From Burkholderia sp. 8Y (GTDB taxonomy: Bacteria; Pseudomonadota; Gammaproteobacteria; Burkholderiales; Burkholderiaceae): DNA of 64,000 nucleotides. Every line of letters starts with the position of its first letter. Position 1 is the first letter of the stretch. The stretch is taken from the NCBI RefSeq assembly GCF_902506145.1, contig NZ_LR733520.1, forward strand, positions 498,580-562,579. Reading direction: 5' to 3'. A program made the translations under genes and the position numbers. The notes beneath the pieces were generated by a model, which did not search any database, was not told the DNA's origin, and saw only the letters and a program-made list of their open reading frames with translations. Shown piece by piece: positions 26,767 through 35,616 of the stretch.

Positions 26767-27320
26767 TTCGTCACCCGGCCGTTGCTGTCGATGAAGGCGT
26801 CTGCTACGGGCAAACCGATGTGCCGCTCGCGCGTGATGCACAGGCGTCGGCGCTTGAGCTCGACGCGCGTCTGCGCGTGCTCGACGTTCCCGCTTGCGTC
26901 GATGGATGGCACACGAGTCCGCTGCGCCGATGCGCGTCGCTTGCCGAGGCGCTCGGGGCGGCCCGCATCGACGCGCGGCTCGCCGAATTGTACTTCGGCG
27001 CATGGGAAGGACGCGCGTGGAACGATATCGATCGCGCGCTCATCGACGCCTGGGCGGCGGATGTCGAGCACGCGCGGCCGCACGGCGGCGAGAGTCTCGC
27101 GCAATTTAGCGAGCGCGTGACGGGCTGGTTCGACGAGACGTGTTCCAGCGCATCGGACGCGGTGCACGTGATCGCGCACGCGGGCGTCGTGCGTGTGCTC
27201 GCGGCGCATCTTCTGCGCGTGGATGGGGCAAGCGCGCTGCAATGGCCGCTCGCATTCGGCGGGATCGTGCAGCTTCGTCGTGTCGATACGGTGTGGGCGC
27301 TCGTGCGGTGGAATGCTTAG
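26751..27320 (+). CDS. cobC: Alpha-ribazole phosphatase (histidine phosphatase family)
   Basis: 189 residues. ATG 26751 overlaps cobS by 16 bp and gives the proper N-terminus MDLVLIRHPAV with the phospho-accepting His. The canonical RHG is RHP here, a variant seen in some CobC-like proteins. The conserved LYFGAWEGRAW and the second catalytic His in VIAHAGVVRV are present. It removes the 5'-phosphate from alpha-ribazole phosphate or adenosylcobalamin phosphate. Its last 55 codons are repeated twice more downstream in the same frame beyond its TAG stop (27318-27320). Confidence 0.92.
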   Translation: MDLVLIRHPAVAVDEGVCYGQTDVPLARDAQASALELDARLRVLDVPACVDGWHTSPLRRCASLAEALGAARIDARLAELYFGAWEGRAWNDIDRALIDAWAADVEHARPHGGESLAQFSERVTGWFDETCSSASDAVHVIAHAGVVRVLAAHLLRVDGASALQWPLAFGGIVQLRRVDTVWALVRWNA

Positions 27321-27650
27321 GGCGTTGGCCGCGTGGTCTCACATGCCGGCTCGGTGCGCGTGTTCGCGGCGCGTATGCTTCGCGTGGATCGGGCGAGCGT
27401 CTTGCAATGGCCGCTCGCGTTCGGCGGGATCGCGCAGTTGCGTTGTTTCGATACGGCGTGGGCGCTCGTGCGGTGGAATGCGTACCGCGTTGGCCATGTG
27501 GTCTCACATGACGGCTGTGTGCGGGTGCTCGCGGCGCATCTTCTGCGCGTGGATCGGGCGAGCGCGCTGCAATGGCCGCTCGCGTTCGGTGGGATCGTGC
27601 AGTTGCGTCCTTTTGGCACGGCTTGGGCGCTCGTGCGGTGGAACGCTTAG
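27156..27650 (+). repeat. 165-bp tandem triplication of the cobC 3' end
   Basis: TGGGCGCTCGTGCGGTGGAA occurs at 27294, 27459 and 27624, exactly 165 bp (55 codons) apart. Copy 1 is the real end of cobC; copies 2 and 3 fill the space before btuF. Copies differ at scattered positions but carry no frame-breaking indel. The bases after each TAG (GGCGTTGGCCGCGTGG) are also shared between the ends of copies 1 and 3, so the duplicated unit extends past the stop. Confidence 0.95.
27321..27650 (+). pseudogene. Two extra in-frame copies of the cobC C-terminal segment
   Basis: 110 codons read directly on from the cobC TAG in the same frame with no further stop until TAG 27648. Each copy restates the segment around the second catalytic histidine: copy 1 IAHAGVVRVLAAHLL, copy 2 VSHAGSVRVFAARML, copy 3 VSHDGCVRVLAAHLL. 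The stop of copy 1 is replaced in copy 2 by TAC. GTG 27333 could start a separate 105-residue ORF but no ribosome site is evident. It is most simply a decaying duplication; expression by TAG readthrough or as a small protein is untested. Confidence 0.75.
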
Positions 27651-27760
27651 GGCGTTGGCCGCGTGGACTCAGCCTCCGTGCATCGCGGTCGCGTCATGGA
27701 CTTGCGCCGGTCACGCGGACGTTCCGCACCTAAGCCGAAGGTCGACGGTCTGGCTCCGCA

Positions 27761-28663
27761 TCAACGCCGCTTGCGTGCGACATCCAGATCGCGGCAAAGC
27801 TGCGCCGCGCCGAGCGCGAGACGCGGCGTCGGGCGATTAATCAGATCGCCGTCGATGCCGAAGAGATTGCCACGCGCAACCGCCGTCATCGACGTCCATT
27901 GCTTCCATCGGTCGAGCGCGGGCAACGGGCGGTCGGGCCGGGTCGCGCCGGGCGTCGCAGTGACGATGGCTTCCGGATTCGCGGCGAGCACGGCTTCGGT
28001 CGAGACGGTCGGCACGCGCGGCGCTTCAGCAGCGAAGACGTTCGCGCCGCCGCATAGCCCGATCACTTCGCTGAACACGTTGTCGCGATTGAGCGTCATC
28101 AACGGATCATCCCAGACCTGATAGAACACGCGCACCGGCGGCAGTTGCGCGTAGTGCGCGCGCAGGGCGGCGATATCGCGCGTGAATGCCGTCGATGCGG
28201 CGCGCGCCGTGTCGTCGGTGCCGAGTAGCGCGCCGAGCCTGTCGATGCTCGCGGGAATATCGGCGAGGTGCTTCGGCTCGCTGAAAAAGAGCGGAATGCC
28301 GAGCGCCTTGAGCTTATCCGTCTGACGCGCTGCATTGCCGTGCCGCCACACGACGATCAGATCCGGATGCAGCGCGACGATTCGCTCCAGATCGAGCGCC
28401 TTGTTGTCGCCGACGCGCGGGATCGACTGCGCTTCTTTCGGATAGTCGCTATAGCTCACGGTCCCGACGATGCGCGCGCCGCCGCCCGCCGCGTACAGCA
28501 ACTCGGTGACGTGCGGCGCGAGGCTCACGACGCGCGTCGCGGGCGCGGGCAGGGTCACGGAAGCGCCGGTGTCGTCGGTGACGGTCAGCGACGCGTGGGC
28601 GTGGTTTATCGCGAAGACGGCGGCGCACGCGGCGAGACGCAAACTCGATATGCACGCCTTCAT
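27761..28663 (-). CDS. btuF: Cobalamin-binding periplasmic protein
   Basis: 300 residues from ATG 28663, with GGAGATC upstream; the start is inside an ATGA overlap with a leader-like ORF. The signal peptide is about 1-24 (cleavage AHA-S). The mature part has the class III binding-protein features TRVVSLAPHVTELLYAAGGG, IVGTVSYSDYPKEA and HPDLIVVW. It delivers B12 or cobinamide to BtuCD. It is the last gene of the minus-strand run cobU-cbiB-cobD-(three short ORFs)-btuF and faces cobC. Confidence 0.93.
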   Translation of the reverse strand: MKACISSLRLAACAAVFAINHAHASLTVTDDTGASVTLPAPATRVVSLAPHVTELLYAAGGGARIVGTVSYSDYPKEAQSIPRVGDNKALDLERIVALHPDLIVVWRHGNAARQTDKLKALGIPLFFSEPKHLADIPASIDRLGALLGTDDTARAASTAFTRDIAALRAHYAQLPPVRVFYQVWDDPLMTLNRDNVFSEVIGLCGGANVFAAEAPRVPTVSTEAVLAANPEAIVTATPGATRPDRPLPALDRWKQWTSMTAVARGNLFGIDGDLINRPTPRLALGAAQLCRDLDVARKRR

Positions 28664-28770
28664 GCGTTGATCTCCGTGAGCGCGGGCAGCGTCAGCGACG
28701 CGTGGGCGTTGATTATCGCGGAGACGGCGAGACATGCGGCGAGACGCAGGCTCCTTGTACGTGTCTTCAT
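28660..28770 (-). CDS. Truncated btuF leader copy 3, 36 codons
   Basis: The ORF starts at ATG 28770 and its TGA overlaps the btuF start (ATGA). It opens MKTRTRSLRLAACLAVSAII, closely matching the BtuF signal peptide, keeps NAHASLT, then lacks about ten codons and ends LPALTEINA. The last bases (GGAGATCAACGC) are the btuF ribosome site. A secreted peptide of about 12 residues would remain after cleavage at AHA. It may be a duplication relic, a translation-coupling leader, or both. No function is known. Confidence 0.5.
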   Translation of the reverse strand: MKTRTRSLRLAACLAVSAIINAHASLTLPALTEINA

Positions 28771-28907
28771 GGGTTAATCTTCGCAGGCGCGGACAGGGTC
28801 ACAGATGCGCCTGTGTCGTCAATGACGGTCAGCGACGCGTGCACCTGACTTATCGCGGAGACGACAGCGCATGCGGAGAGACGCAAACTCCATGTGCGCG
28901 CTTTCAT
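28767..28907 (-). CDS. Truncated btuF leader copy 2, 46 codons
   Basis: Runs from ATG 28907 to a TGA that overlaps the start of the next leader ORF. The first 43 codons align without gaps to BtuF: MKARTWSLRLSACAVVSAIS then QVHASLTVIDDTGASVTLSA, against BtuF HASLTVTDDTGASVTLPA. My hand count gives 22 mismatches in 129 bases, about 83% identity. It then diverges into PAKINP and stops. Being the longest copy, it shows the duplicated unit reached at least the first 43 codons of btuF. GGAGATC lies before its start. Confidence 0.5.
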   Translation of the reverse strand: MKARTWSLRLSACAVVSAISQVHASLTVIDDTGASVTLSAPAKINP

Positions 28908-29005
28908 GCGTTGATCTCCGTGAGCGCGGGCAGCATCAGCGACGCGTGACCCCGATCCATCGCAAACACGGCGACGCATGCGCAATAACCCAAGCTCCAT
29001 TTCAT
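28904..29005 (-). CDS. Truncated btuF leader copy 1, 33 codons
   Basis: ATG 29005 overlaps the cobD stop (ATGA) and its own TGA overlaps the next leader start. The sequence MKWSLGYCACVAVFAMDRGH then ASLMLPALTEINA is the most divergent copy but keeps the charged start, hydrophobic core, HASL junction and the LPALTEINA end with its embedded ribosome site. It links cobD translationally to the rest of the chain. Function unknown. Confidence 0.45.
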   Translation of the reverse strand: MKWSLGYCACVAVFAMDRGHASLMLPALTEINA

Positions 29006-29997
29006 CCCGCACTCTCCGCGAGCGCCCGTTCGAGCCTCCCCCAGTCGCCCTCGGTCCCCGGCAAACCGATGCGCAGGCTCGGCGTCATATCGGCCCGGTC
29101 AAAGAGCCGCGTCCAGATGCCGCGCGTCGCCAGTTCGTGCTGCAGCGCGGGCGCGCGCGGCGTCGGCGTCCAGGCGAAAAGCGGCGTGGCGCGCACGTCG
29201 AAGCCGTGTCGCGCGATCATCGCGGCAAGCCGCGCGCCGTCGCGATGCAAACGCTCGCGCGTCTCGGCCTGCCACGCGCGATCCGCAAACGCCGCCATGA
29301 CCGCATGCCGCGCCGGTCCGCCGACGGTCCACGCGCCTTGCTCGGCGCGCAGCGCGTCGAGCAGCGCGGGCGCGGCCAGCACGAAGCCCGCGCGGATGCC
29401 CGCCAGCCCGAAGAACTTGCCGACCGAACGCAGCACGATGAGTCCTTCGCGGCTGGTTTCGCCAGAAAGAGAGGACGCGGGATCGGCGTCGGCGAAAGCT
29501 TCATCGACGATCAGCGTGCCTGCGCGCGCTGCAAGCTGCGCGAGCCAGCGCAAGAGCGTTTCGCGGTCGAGCCGCTCGGCGGTCGGATTATTCGGATTGG
29601 CGACGATCACATGGTCGAGCGAGGCGGGCAACGTCGTCCACGCGATATCGAGCGGCACGACGCGATGACCGCCGCGCACGAACGCCGGCGCGTATTCGCC
29701 GTAGGTGAGCGGCGCGATGCCGACCGTGCCGCGCTTCAAACACAAGGGCAGCGCGCGGATCGCCGCTTGCGAGCCCGCCACCGGCAGCGCGAGCGGCGCG
29801 CCGTAATAGCGCGCGGCGCAATCGGCGAGACCGTCGTCGTCTTCGGGCAGGCGCCGCCAGGCGTCGGGCGGCACGGGCGGCACCGGATAGCCGCGCGGAT
29901 TGATGCCCGTCGAAAGGTCGAGCCAGTCGTCGAGCGGAATCGAATAGCGGCGCGCGGCTTCGCGCAGATTGCCGCCGTGCGGGATCGGATCAGGCAT
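29002..29997 (-). CDS. cobD: L-threonine-O-3-phosphate decarboxylase
   Basis: 331 residues, class I/II PLP aminotransferase fold. N-terminus HGGNLREAARRYSIPLDDWL then DLSTGINPRGYPVP is typical of Salmonella-type CobD. The substrate-binding NPNNPT and PLP lysine in SVGKFFGLAG are present. It makes (R)-1-amino-2-propanol phosphate, the aminopropanol linker of cobalamin. It overlaps cbiB upstream by 8 bp and the first leader ORF downstream by 4 bp. In Pseudomonas naming this gene is called cobC. Confidence 0.92.
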   Translation of the reverse strand: MPDPIPHGGNLREAARRYSIPLDDWLDLSTGINPRGYPVPPVPPDAWRRLPEDDDGLADCAARYYGAPLALPVAGSQAAIRALPLCLKRGTVGIAPLTYGEYAPAFVRGGHRVVPLDIAWTTLPASLDHVIVANPNNPTAERLDRETLLRWLAQLAARAGTLIVDEAFADADPASSLSGETSREGLIVLRSVGKFFGLAGIRAGFVLAAPALLDALRAEQGAWTVGGPARHAVMAAFADRAWQAETRERLHRDGARLAAMIARHGFDVRATPLFAWTPTPRAPALQHELATRGIWTRLFDRADMTPSLRIGLPGTEGDWGRLERALAESAG

Positions 29998-30931
29998 TCG
30001 TCGTCACACTCAAGATGGCGAGAATCAGAAACACCGCGAGCCACAGCAGCACCGAGCGGTCGATGAGCCGCAACGCCGCGACGATATGCCGGGGCGTCGC
30101 ATTGTGACCCGCGCCGAGCGTCGGCCGCGCTTCGAGCACGCCGTGATAGACCGCCGCGCCGCCGACCAGCACGTTCAGGCTGCCCGCGCCCGCCGCCATC
30201 ACGGGGCCGGCGTTCGGGCTGTCCCACGAGCGCGCCTGCGTGCGCCAGCAGTGCCACGCCATGCCGGTATCGCCCGCGAGCGCGTAGCTGGCCGCCGTGA
30301 GGCGCGCGGGAATGAAGTTCAGCACGTCGTCGAAGCGCGCGGCCGCCCAGCCGAAGCGCAGATAGCGCGGCGTGCGATAGCCCCACATCGCGTCGAGCGT
30401 GTTCGCGAGCCGGAACGCGAGCGCGCCGGGGCCGCCCGCAATCGCGAACCAGAACAGCGCGCCGAAAATCGCGTCGTTGCCGTTTTCCAACGCCGATTCG
30501 ACCGCCGCGCGCGACAGCGCCAGCTCGTCCGCCTGCGACGTATCGCGCGACACGATGCGCGAGGTGAGCGTGCGCGCGCCGTCGATATCGCCGAGACTGA
30601 GCGCCCGCGCAATCGGCGCGATGTGTTGGCGCAGGCTCGTCGCGCCGAGCGCGAACCACAGCAGCGTCACATGCACGACGCACGCATACGCGAATGGCAG
30701 CACGCTCACCACGAACCACGCGATGCAAACCGGCGGCGCGACGGCGGCGATCCACGCGAGAATCCCCGCTGGCCGCGCGCGATGCCCGGTGTTCAGCCGC
30801 GCTTCGAGCTTCGTCGCGAACTGGCCGAATGCGACGAGCGGATGCCGCCCGCGCGGCTCGCCGACAATGCGATCGACGATCACGCCGAGCACGGCGAGGA
30901 GCGCCATCGCGTAGACGGAAAGAAGGAGCAT
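29990..30931 (-). CDS. cbiB: Adenosylcobinamide-phosphate synthase
   Basis: 313 residues from ATG 30931 (MLLLSVYAMALLAVLGVIVD), preceded by GAAGGA; the 15 codons before it are unsupported. It is an integral membrane protein with several helices. Family motifs DRIVGEPRGRHPLVAFG and VESALENGNDAIFGALFWFA are clear, together with GDTGMAWHCWRTQARSWDSPNAG read in parts. It attaches aminopropanol phosphate, made by CobD, to adenosylcobyric acid. It is co-transcribed with cobU 13 bp upstream. The Pseudomonas name is cobD. Confidence 0.94.
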   Translation of the reverse strand: MLLLSVYAMALLAVLGVIVDRIVGEPRGRHPLVAFGQFATKLEARLNTGHRARPAGILAWIAAVAPPVCIAWFVVSVLPFAYACVVHVTLLWFALGATSLRQHIAPIARALSLGDIDGARTLTSRIVSRDTSQADELALSRAAVESALENGNDAIFGALFWFAIAGGPGALAFRLANTLDAMWGYRTPRYLRFGWAAARFDDVLNFIPARLTAASYALAGDTGMAWHCWRTQARSWDSPNAGPVMAAGAGSLNVLVGGAAVYHGVLEARPTLGAGHNATPRHIVAALRLIDRSVLLWLAVFLILAILSVTTNA

Positions 30932-30944
30932 GACGGTCGGTCCT

Positions 30945-31493
30945 TCAGCCTTTGAGGACGAGCGGCAGGCCCGCAACCATCAGCGTGGCGCGCGTGCTCG
31001 CCGCCGCGACGCGCTGATTCAGGCGGCCGAGTTCGTCCACGTAAAGGCGCGTGACCGAGCCGAGCGGGACCACGCCGAGTCCGATTTCGTTGCTCACGAC
31101 GATGACCTTGCCGCGCGCATCGGCGAGGGCGCGGTCGAAGGCGTCGAATGCTTCGATGGCGGTGCGGGGAAGGGTGGCGGCTTCGTCGAATGAGGCGTCC
31201 GGCGGACAGAGCAAATTCGCAAGCCAGAGCGTGAGACAGTCGATCAGCACGCAGTGTCCCGCGCGGTCCGCTTCGCGCAACGCGCCCGCGAGATCGAGCG
31301 GCGCTTCGACAAGCGTCCAGTGCGCGGGCCGGCGCGTCCGATGATGCTGCACTCGCTCGGCGAACTCCGCATCGCCGATGCGCGCCGTCGCGATATAGGT
31401 GACGGGCAGGCCGCTTGCCTCGGCGAGGCGCTCGGCGCAGGCGCTCTTGCCGGAGCGGGCGCCGCCGAGGATGAACGTGAGGTCGGGGATCAT
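30945..31493 (-). CDS. cobU: Adenosylcobinamide kinase/adenosylcobinamide-phosphate guanylyltransferase
   Basis: 182 residues. The P-loop GGARSGKS is near the N-terminus. The YIATARIGDAEFAERVQHHR segment holds the guanylylated His, and LIDCLTLWLANLL and VSNEIGLGVVP are typical. It phosphorylates adenosylcobinamide and transfers GMP in nucleotide-loop assembly, feeding CobS. It is first in the minus-strand run and divergent from cobQ across 56 bp. Confidence 0.95.
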   Translation of the reverse strand: MIPDLTFILGGARSGKSACAERLAEASGLPVTYIATARIGDAEFAERVQHHRTRRPAHWTLVEAPLDLAGALREADRAGHCVLIDCLTLWLANLLCPPDASFDEAATLPRTAIEAFDAFDRALADARGKVIVVSNEIGLGVVPLGSVTRLYVDELGRLNQRVAAASTRATLMVAGLPLVLKG

Positions 31494-31549
31494 CGCAATA
31501 TTGTACTGACGGGCTAAGATAGCGCGTCGTTCTTCATGGGAATCCTCCG

Positions 31550-33022
31550 ATGCCCTTCACCCCGCGCGGCACGTTGATGATTCAGGGCACCACGTCCGAT
31601 GCCGGCAAGAGCACGCTCGTCGCGGGCCTCTGCCGTCTCGCGCGGCGCGGCGGCGTGAAGGTCGCGCCGTTCAAGCCGCAGAACATGGCGCTCAACAGCG
31701 CAGTGACGATCGACGGCGGCGAAATCGGCCGCGCGCAGGCGCTGCAGGCGATCGCGGCGGGCGTGCCGGCGCGCATCGACTTCAATCCGGTGCTGCTCAA
31801 GCCGACGAGCGATCGCGGCGCGCAGGTCATCATCCACGGCCACGCGCACGCCAATCTCGACGCACGCGCTTATCACGCCTACAAGAGCCAGGCGTTCGAT
31901 GCCGTGTTGCAGTCCTACGCGCGCTTGCAGGCGGACTTCGACGCGGTGATCGTCGAAGGCGCGGGCAGCCCCGCCGAGATCAACCTGCGCGACCGCGATA
32001 TCGCGAACATGGGCTTTGCGGAACGCGTCGATTGCCCGGTCGTGCTGGTGGCCGATATCGATCGCGGCGGCGTGTTCGCGCACCTCGTCGGCACGCTCGC
32101 CTGTCTGTCGGAGAGCGAGCGCGCGCGCGTGCGGGGCTTGGTCATCAACCGCTTTCGCGGCGATATCGGGCTTCTGAAGCCGGGGCTCGACTGGCTCGAA
32201 GCGCAGACCGGCAAGCCGGTCCTCGGCGTGCTGCCGTACCTGCACGGTCTTACGCTGGATGCCGAAGACATGCTGCCGCGTGATTCCCGGACGCCGGGCG
32301 AAGGCGCCACGCTGAAGGTGATCGTGCCCGCGTTGCCGCGCATCAGCAATCACACGGACTTCGATGCGCTGCGTGCGCATCCTCAGGTCGATTTCGCCTA
32401 TGTGCGCGCGGGCGTCGGGCCGCCGCCGGCGGATCTGATCGTGCTGCCGGGCTCGAAGAACGTGCAGCGCGACCTCGCGTGGCTGCGCGAGCACGGCTGG
32501 GACCGCGCGATCACGCGGCATCTTCGGTACGGCGGCAAGGTGCTCGGCATCTGCGGCGGCATGCAGATGCTCGGTCGCGACATCGACGATCCCGATGGCG
32601 TCGAAGGCGCGGCGGGGCGCGTCGCGGGTCTCGGTCTGCTCGATCTGTACACCGTGCTCACGCCGAACAAGCAACTGGAGAACGTGAGCGGGCGCTTGTT
32701 GATCGGCTCGGCATCGGCGAGCGTGCGCGGGTACGAGATTCACATGGGCCGCACGAACGGCGCGGCGCTCGACCGGCCGCTGGTCGCGCTGGATTCGGGG
32801 CGCGTCGATGGCGCGGTGTCCAACGATGGACAGATCGCCGCGACGTATCTGCACGGCGTCTTCGATACGCCCGAAGCCTGCGCGGCGCTGCTCGCGTGGG
32901 CGGGCGTCGACGATGCCGCGCCGCTCGACTATCCGGCGCTGCGCGAGGCGTCGCTGGAGCGCCTCGCGGATGCGTTCGCGCAGTCGCTCGATCTGGACGC
33001 GCTCGCGGCGTCGTTCGCCTGA
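31550..33022 (+). CDS. cobQ: Cobyric acid synthase (glutamine-hydrolysing)
   Basis: 490 residues. The N-terminal dethiobiotin-synthetase-like ATPase domain ([20 protein letters not shown]) is followed by a class I glutamine amidotransferase domain with the nucleophile in [11 protein letters not shown] and the His of [10 protein letters not shown]. It amidates four side chains of adenosylcobyrinic acid a,c-diamide. GGAATCCTCCG precedes ATG 31550. No cobB/cbiA or cobO gene is in the window, so its substrate must come from genes elsewhere. Confidence 0.95.
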   Translation: MPFTPRGTLMIQGTTSDAGKSTLVAGLCRLARRGGVKVAPFKPQNMALNSAVTIDGGEIGRAQALQAIAAGVPARIDFNPVLLKPTSDRGAQVIIHGHAHANLDARAYHAYKSQAFDAVLQSYARLQADFDAVIVEGAGSPAEINLRDRDIANMGFAERVDCPVVLVADIDRGGVFAHLVGTLACLSESERARVRGLVINRFRGDIGLLKPGLDWLEAQTGKPVLGVLPYLHGLTLDAEDMLPRDSRTPGEGATLKVIVPALPRISNHTDFDALRAHPQVDFAYVRAGVGPPPADLIVLPGSKNVQRDLAWLREHGWDRAITRHLRYGGKVLGICGGMQMLGRDIDDPDGVEGAAGRVAGLGLLDLYTVLTPNKQLENVSGRLLIGSASASVRGYEIHMGRTNGAALDRPLVALDSGRVDGAVSNDGQIAATYLHGVFDTPEACAALLAWAGVDDAAPLDYPALREASLERLADAFAQSLDLDALAASFA

Positions 33023-33027
33023 AGGCG

Positions 33028-33444
33028 TCAATACAGAATCATCTGCGTACACCGGAACATCGCGATGAGCTTACCGTCGCCGTTCGTCACCGTCGCGTCC
33101 CACACGTGCGTGCTGCGCCCGAGATGCACCGCGCTCGCCTTCGCGACGATCTTGCCCTCGCGCGCCGTCGAAACGTGATTGCTCTTGAGTTCGAGCGTCG
33201 TGAAGTTCTGCGCCTTTTCCGGCAGATGCGCGATGCACGCGTAGCCGCAGCACGTATCGGCTAGGCCCACGACGGTCGCCGCGTGCAGAAAGCCGTTCGG
33301 CGCGAGCAGTTCCGGGCGGATGACGAGTTCGCCGGTGAGCGCGCCTTCATCGAGCGAAAGAAGCTGGATGCCGAGCAGGTCGGGCAGACGGCCTTTCTGG
33401 CGGTTGCGCAGGTAATCGAGCGTGACGTCGGGGCGAAGGGGCAT
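33028..33444 (-). CDS. PaaI-family hotdog thioesterase
   Basis: 138 residues with the single hotdog domain. APNGFLHAATVVGLADTCCG carries the conserved Gly/His/Asp region of PaaI-type enzymes, and FTTLELKSNHVSTAREG is the following helix-strand. It probably hydrolyses an acyl-CoA, substrate unknown. It is convergent with cobQ (5-bp gap), so unrelated to B12 synthesis. Confidence 0.88.
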   Translation of the reverse strand: MPLRPDVTLDYLRNRQKGRLPDLLGIQLLSLDEGALTGELVIRPELLAPNGFLHAATVVGLADTCCGYACIAHLPEKAQNFTTLELKSNHVSTAREGKIVAKASAVHLGRSTHVWDATVTNGDGKLIAMFRCTQMILY

Positions 33445-33625
33445 GAGCGGTCATCCGGTCAGGAAGGGAAGCAAGCGCGCGCCGATTGGCCGACCGGCCA
33501 GCGTGCCGCGCGTGTCGTTTGCCGATATTATCAACGGCTCGAATCATGTATTCGTTCTATAACGACGAAACCGTGCGCGCGCCTTCCGCGCTGTCTTGCG
33601 CGCCGAACAAATATCAGGACATTTC

Positions 33626-34252
33626 ATGACCGTGATCGTGTTGGCAAATCCGAAGGGCGGCGTCGGCAAAAGCACGCTCGCAACCAACCTGGCCGGCTAC
33701 TTCGCCGCGAACGGCGAATGGGTCGCGCTCGCCGATCTCGACAAACAACGCTCGGCGCACGGCTGGTTGTCGCTGCGGGTCGACACGCTGCCGAAGATCG
33801 AGGAATGGGGCGTCGATCTCGACGCGCCCGCGAAGCCGCCGAAAGGTCTGGAAAAAGCCATCGTCGATACACCGGCAGGTGTGCACGGCAACCGGCTGGC
33901 GCTCGCGCTGCAACTGGCCGACAAGATCATCGTGCCGTTGCAGCCGTCCATGTTCGACATCCTCGCGACGCAGGACTTTCTCACCAAGCTCGCCAAGGAA
34001 AAGGCGGTGCGCAAAGGCTCGATTCAGGTCGGCGTGGTCGGCATGCGCGTCGATGCCCGCACGCGCTCGGCGGAGCAATTGCATCGTTTCGTGGAAGGGC
34101 TCGACCTGCCGGTGCTGGGCTTCCTGCGCGATACGCAGAACTACGTGCAACTCGCCGCGCACGGCCTCACCATCTGGGATGTCGCGCCGAGCCGCGTCGA
34201 AAAAGACCTGGAGCAGTGGCAGCCGATCATCGACTGGGCGCAGAAGAAGTAA
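33626..34252 (+). CDS. ParA/MinD-type ATPase without a ParB partner
   Basis: 208 residues from ATG 33626. The deviant Walker A is KGGVGKST (about 10-17), followed by ALADLDKQRSA (Walker A') and VDTPAGVHGNRLALALQLAD (Walker B region). It is short for chromosomal ParA, lacking an N-terminal HTH. There is no parB-like gene beside it, so it may be an orphan positioning ATPase for a cellular cargo rather than a DNA-segregation protein. It is convergent with panD. Confidence 0.85.
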   Translation: MTVIVLANPKGGVGKSTLATNLAGYFAANGEWVALADLDKQRSAHGWLSLRVDTLPKIEEWGVDLDAPAKPPKGLEKAIVDTPAGVHGNRLALALQLADKIIVPLQPSMFDILATQDFLTKLAKEKAVRKGSIQVGVVGMRVDARTRSAEQLHRFVEGLDLPVLGFLRDTQNYVQLAAHGLTIWDVAPSRVEKDLEQWQPIIDWAQKK

Positions 34253-34253
34253 G

Positions 34254-34284
34254 AAAGCCGGCGCTCCATGACGGATGCGCCGGC
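34254..34284 (-). terminator. Terminator of the panC-panD operon
   Basis: GCCGGCGC (34257-34264) pairs exactly with GCGCCGGC (34277-34284); on the minus strand it is followed by TTTCTTACTT. It lies between convergent panD and the ParA gene. Confidence 0.6.
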
Positions 34285-34309
34285 CTCGTCAAGGCAAAGC
34301 TCGGAAGAT

Positions 34310-34696
34310 TTACGTCCAGTTCTGCGTCGGCACGTGATCGCGGCTGCCCTTGATGCGGTTGTTGTCGTCGACGAACACGAGGCTCGGCTTCCAGCCCGCC
34401 GTAATTTCGCTTTCGTCCAGCTGCGCGAACGCCGCGATGATGACGAGATCGCCCAGTTGCGCGCGCCGCGCAGCCGACCCGTTCAGCGAAATCATGCCGC
34501 TGCCGCGCTCGCCCTTGATCGCGTACGTGGTCAGGCGCTCGCCGTTGTTCACGTTCCAGATGTCTATCTGCTCGTTTTCGAGCAGGTTCGCCGCTTCGAG
34601 CAGATCCTCGTCGATGGCGCACGAGCCTTCGTAATGCAGCTCGCAGTGCGTGACCGTCGCGCGATGAATCTTCGATTTGAGCATGGTGCGTTGCAT
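34310..34696 (-). CDS. panD: Aspartate 1-decarboxylase (pyruvoyl enzyme)
   Basis: 128 residues from ATG 34696, preceded by GAAGGAAG. The self-cleavage site Gly24-Ser25 in HYEGSCAID is intact, so Ser25 can form the pyruvoyl group. Lys9 ([12 protein letters not shown]) and the [10 protein letters not shown] and GAAR-like [11 protein letters not shown] segments match the family. It makes beta-alanine for pantothenate. It is co-transcribed with panC, 14 bp upstream. Confidence 0.96.
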   Translation of the reverse strand: MQRTMLKSKIHRATVTHCELHYEGSCAIDEDLLEAANLLENEQIDIWNVNNGERLTTYAIKGERGSGMISLNGSAARRAQLGDLVIIAAFAQLDESEITAGWKPSLVFVDDNNRIKGSRDHVPTQNWT

Positions 34697-34710
34697 GGTG
34701 CGGACTTCCT

Positions 34711-35616
<906 letters not shown>

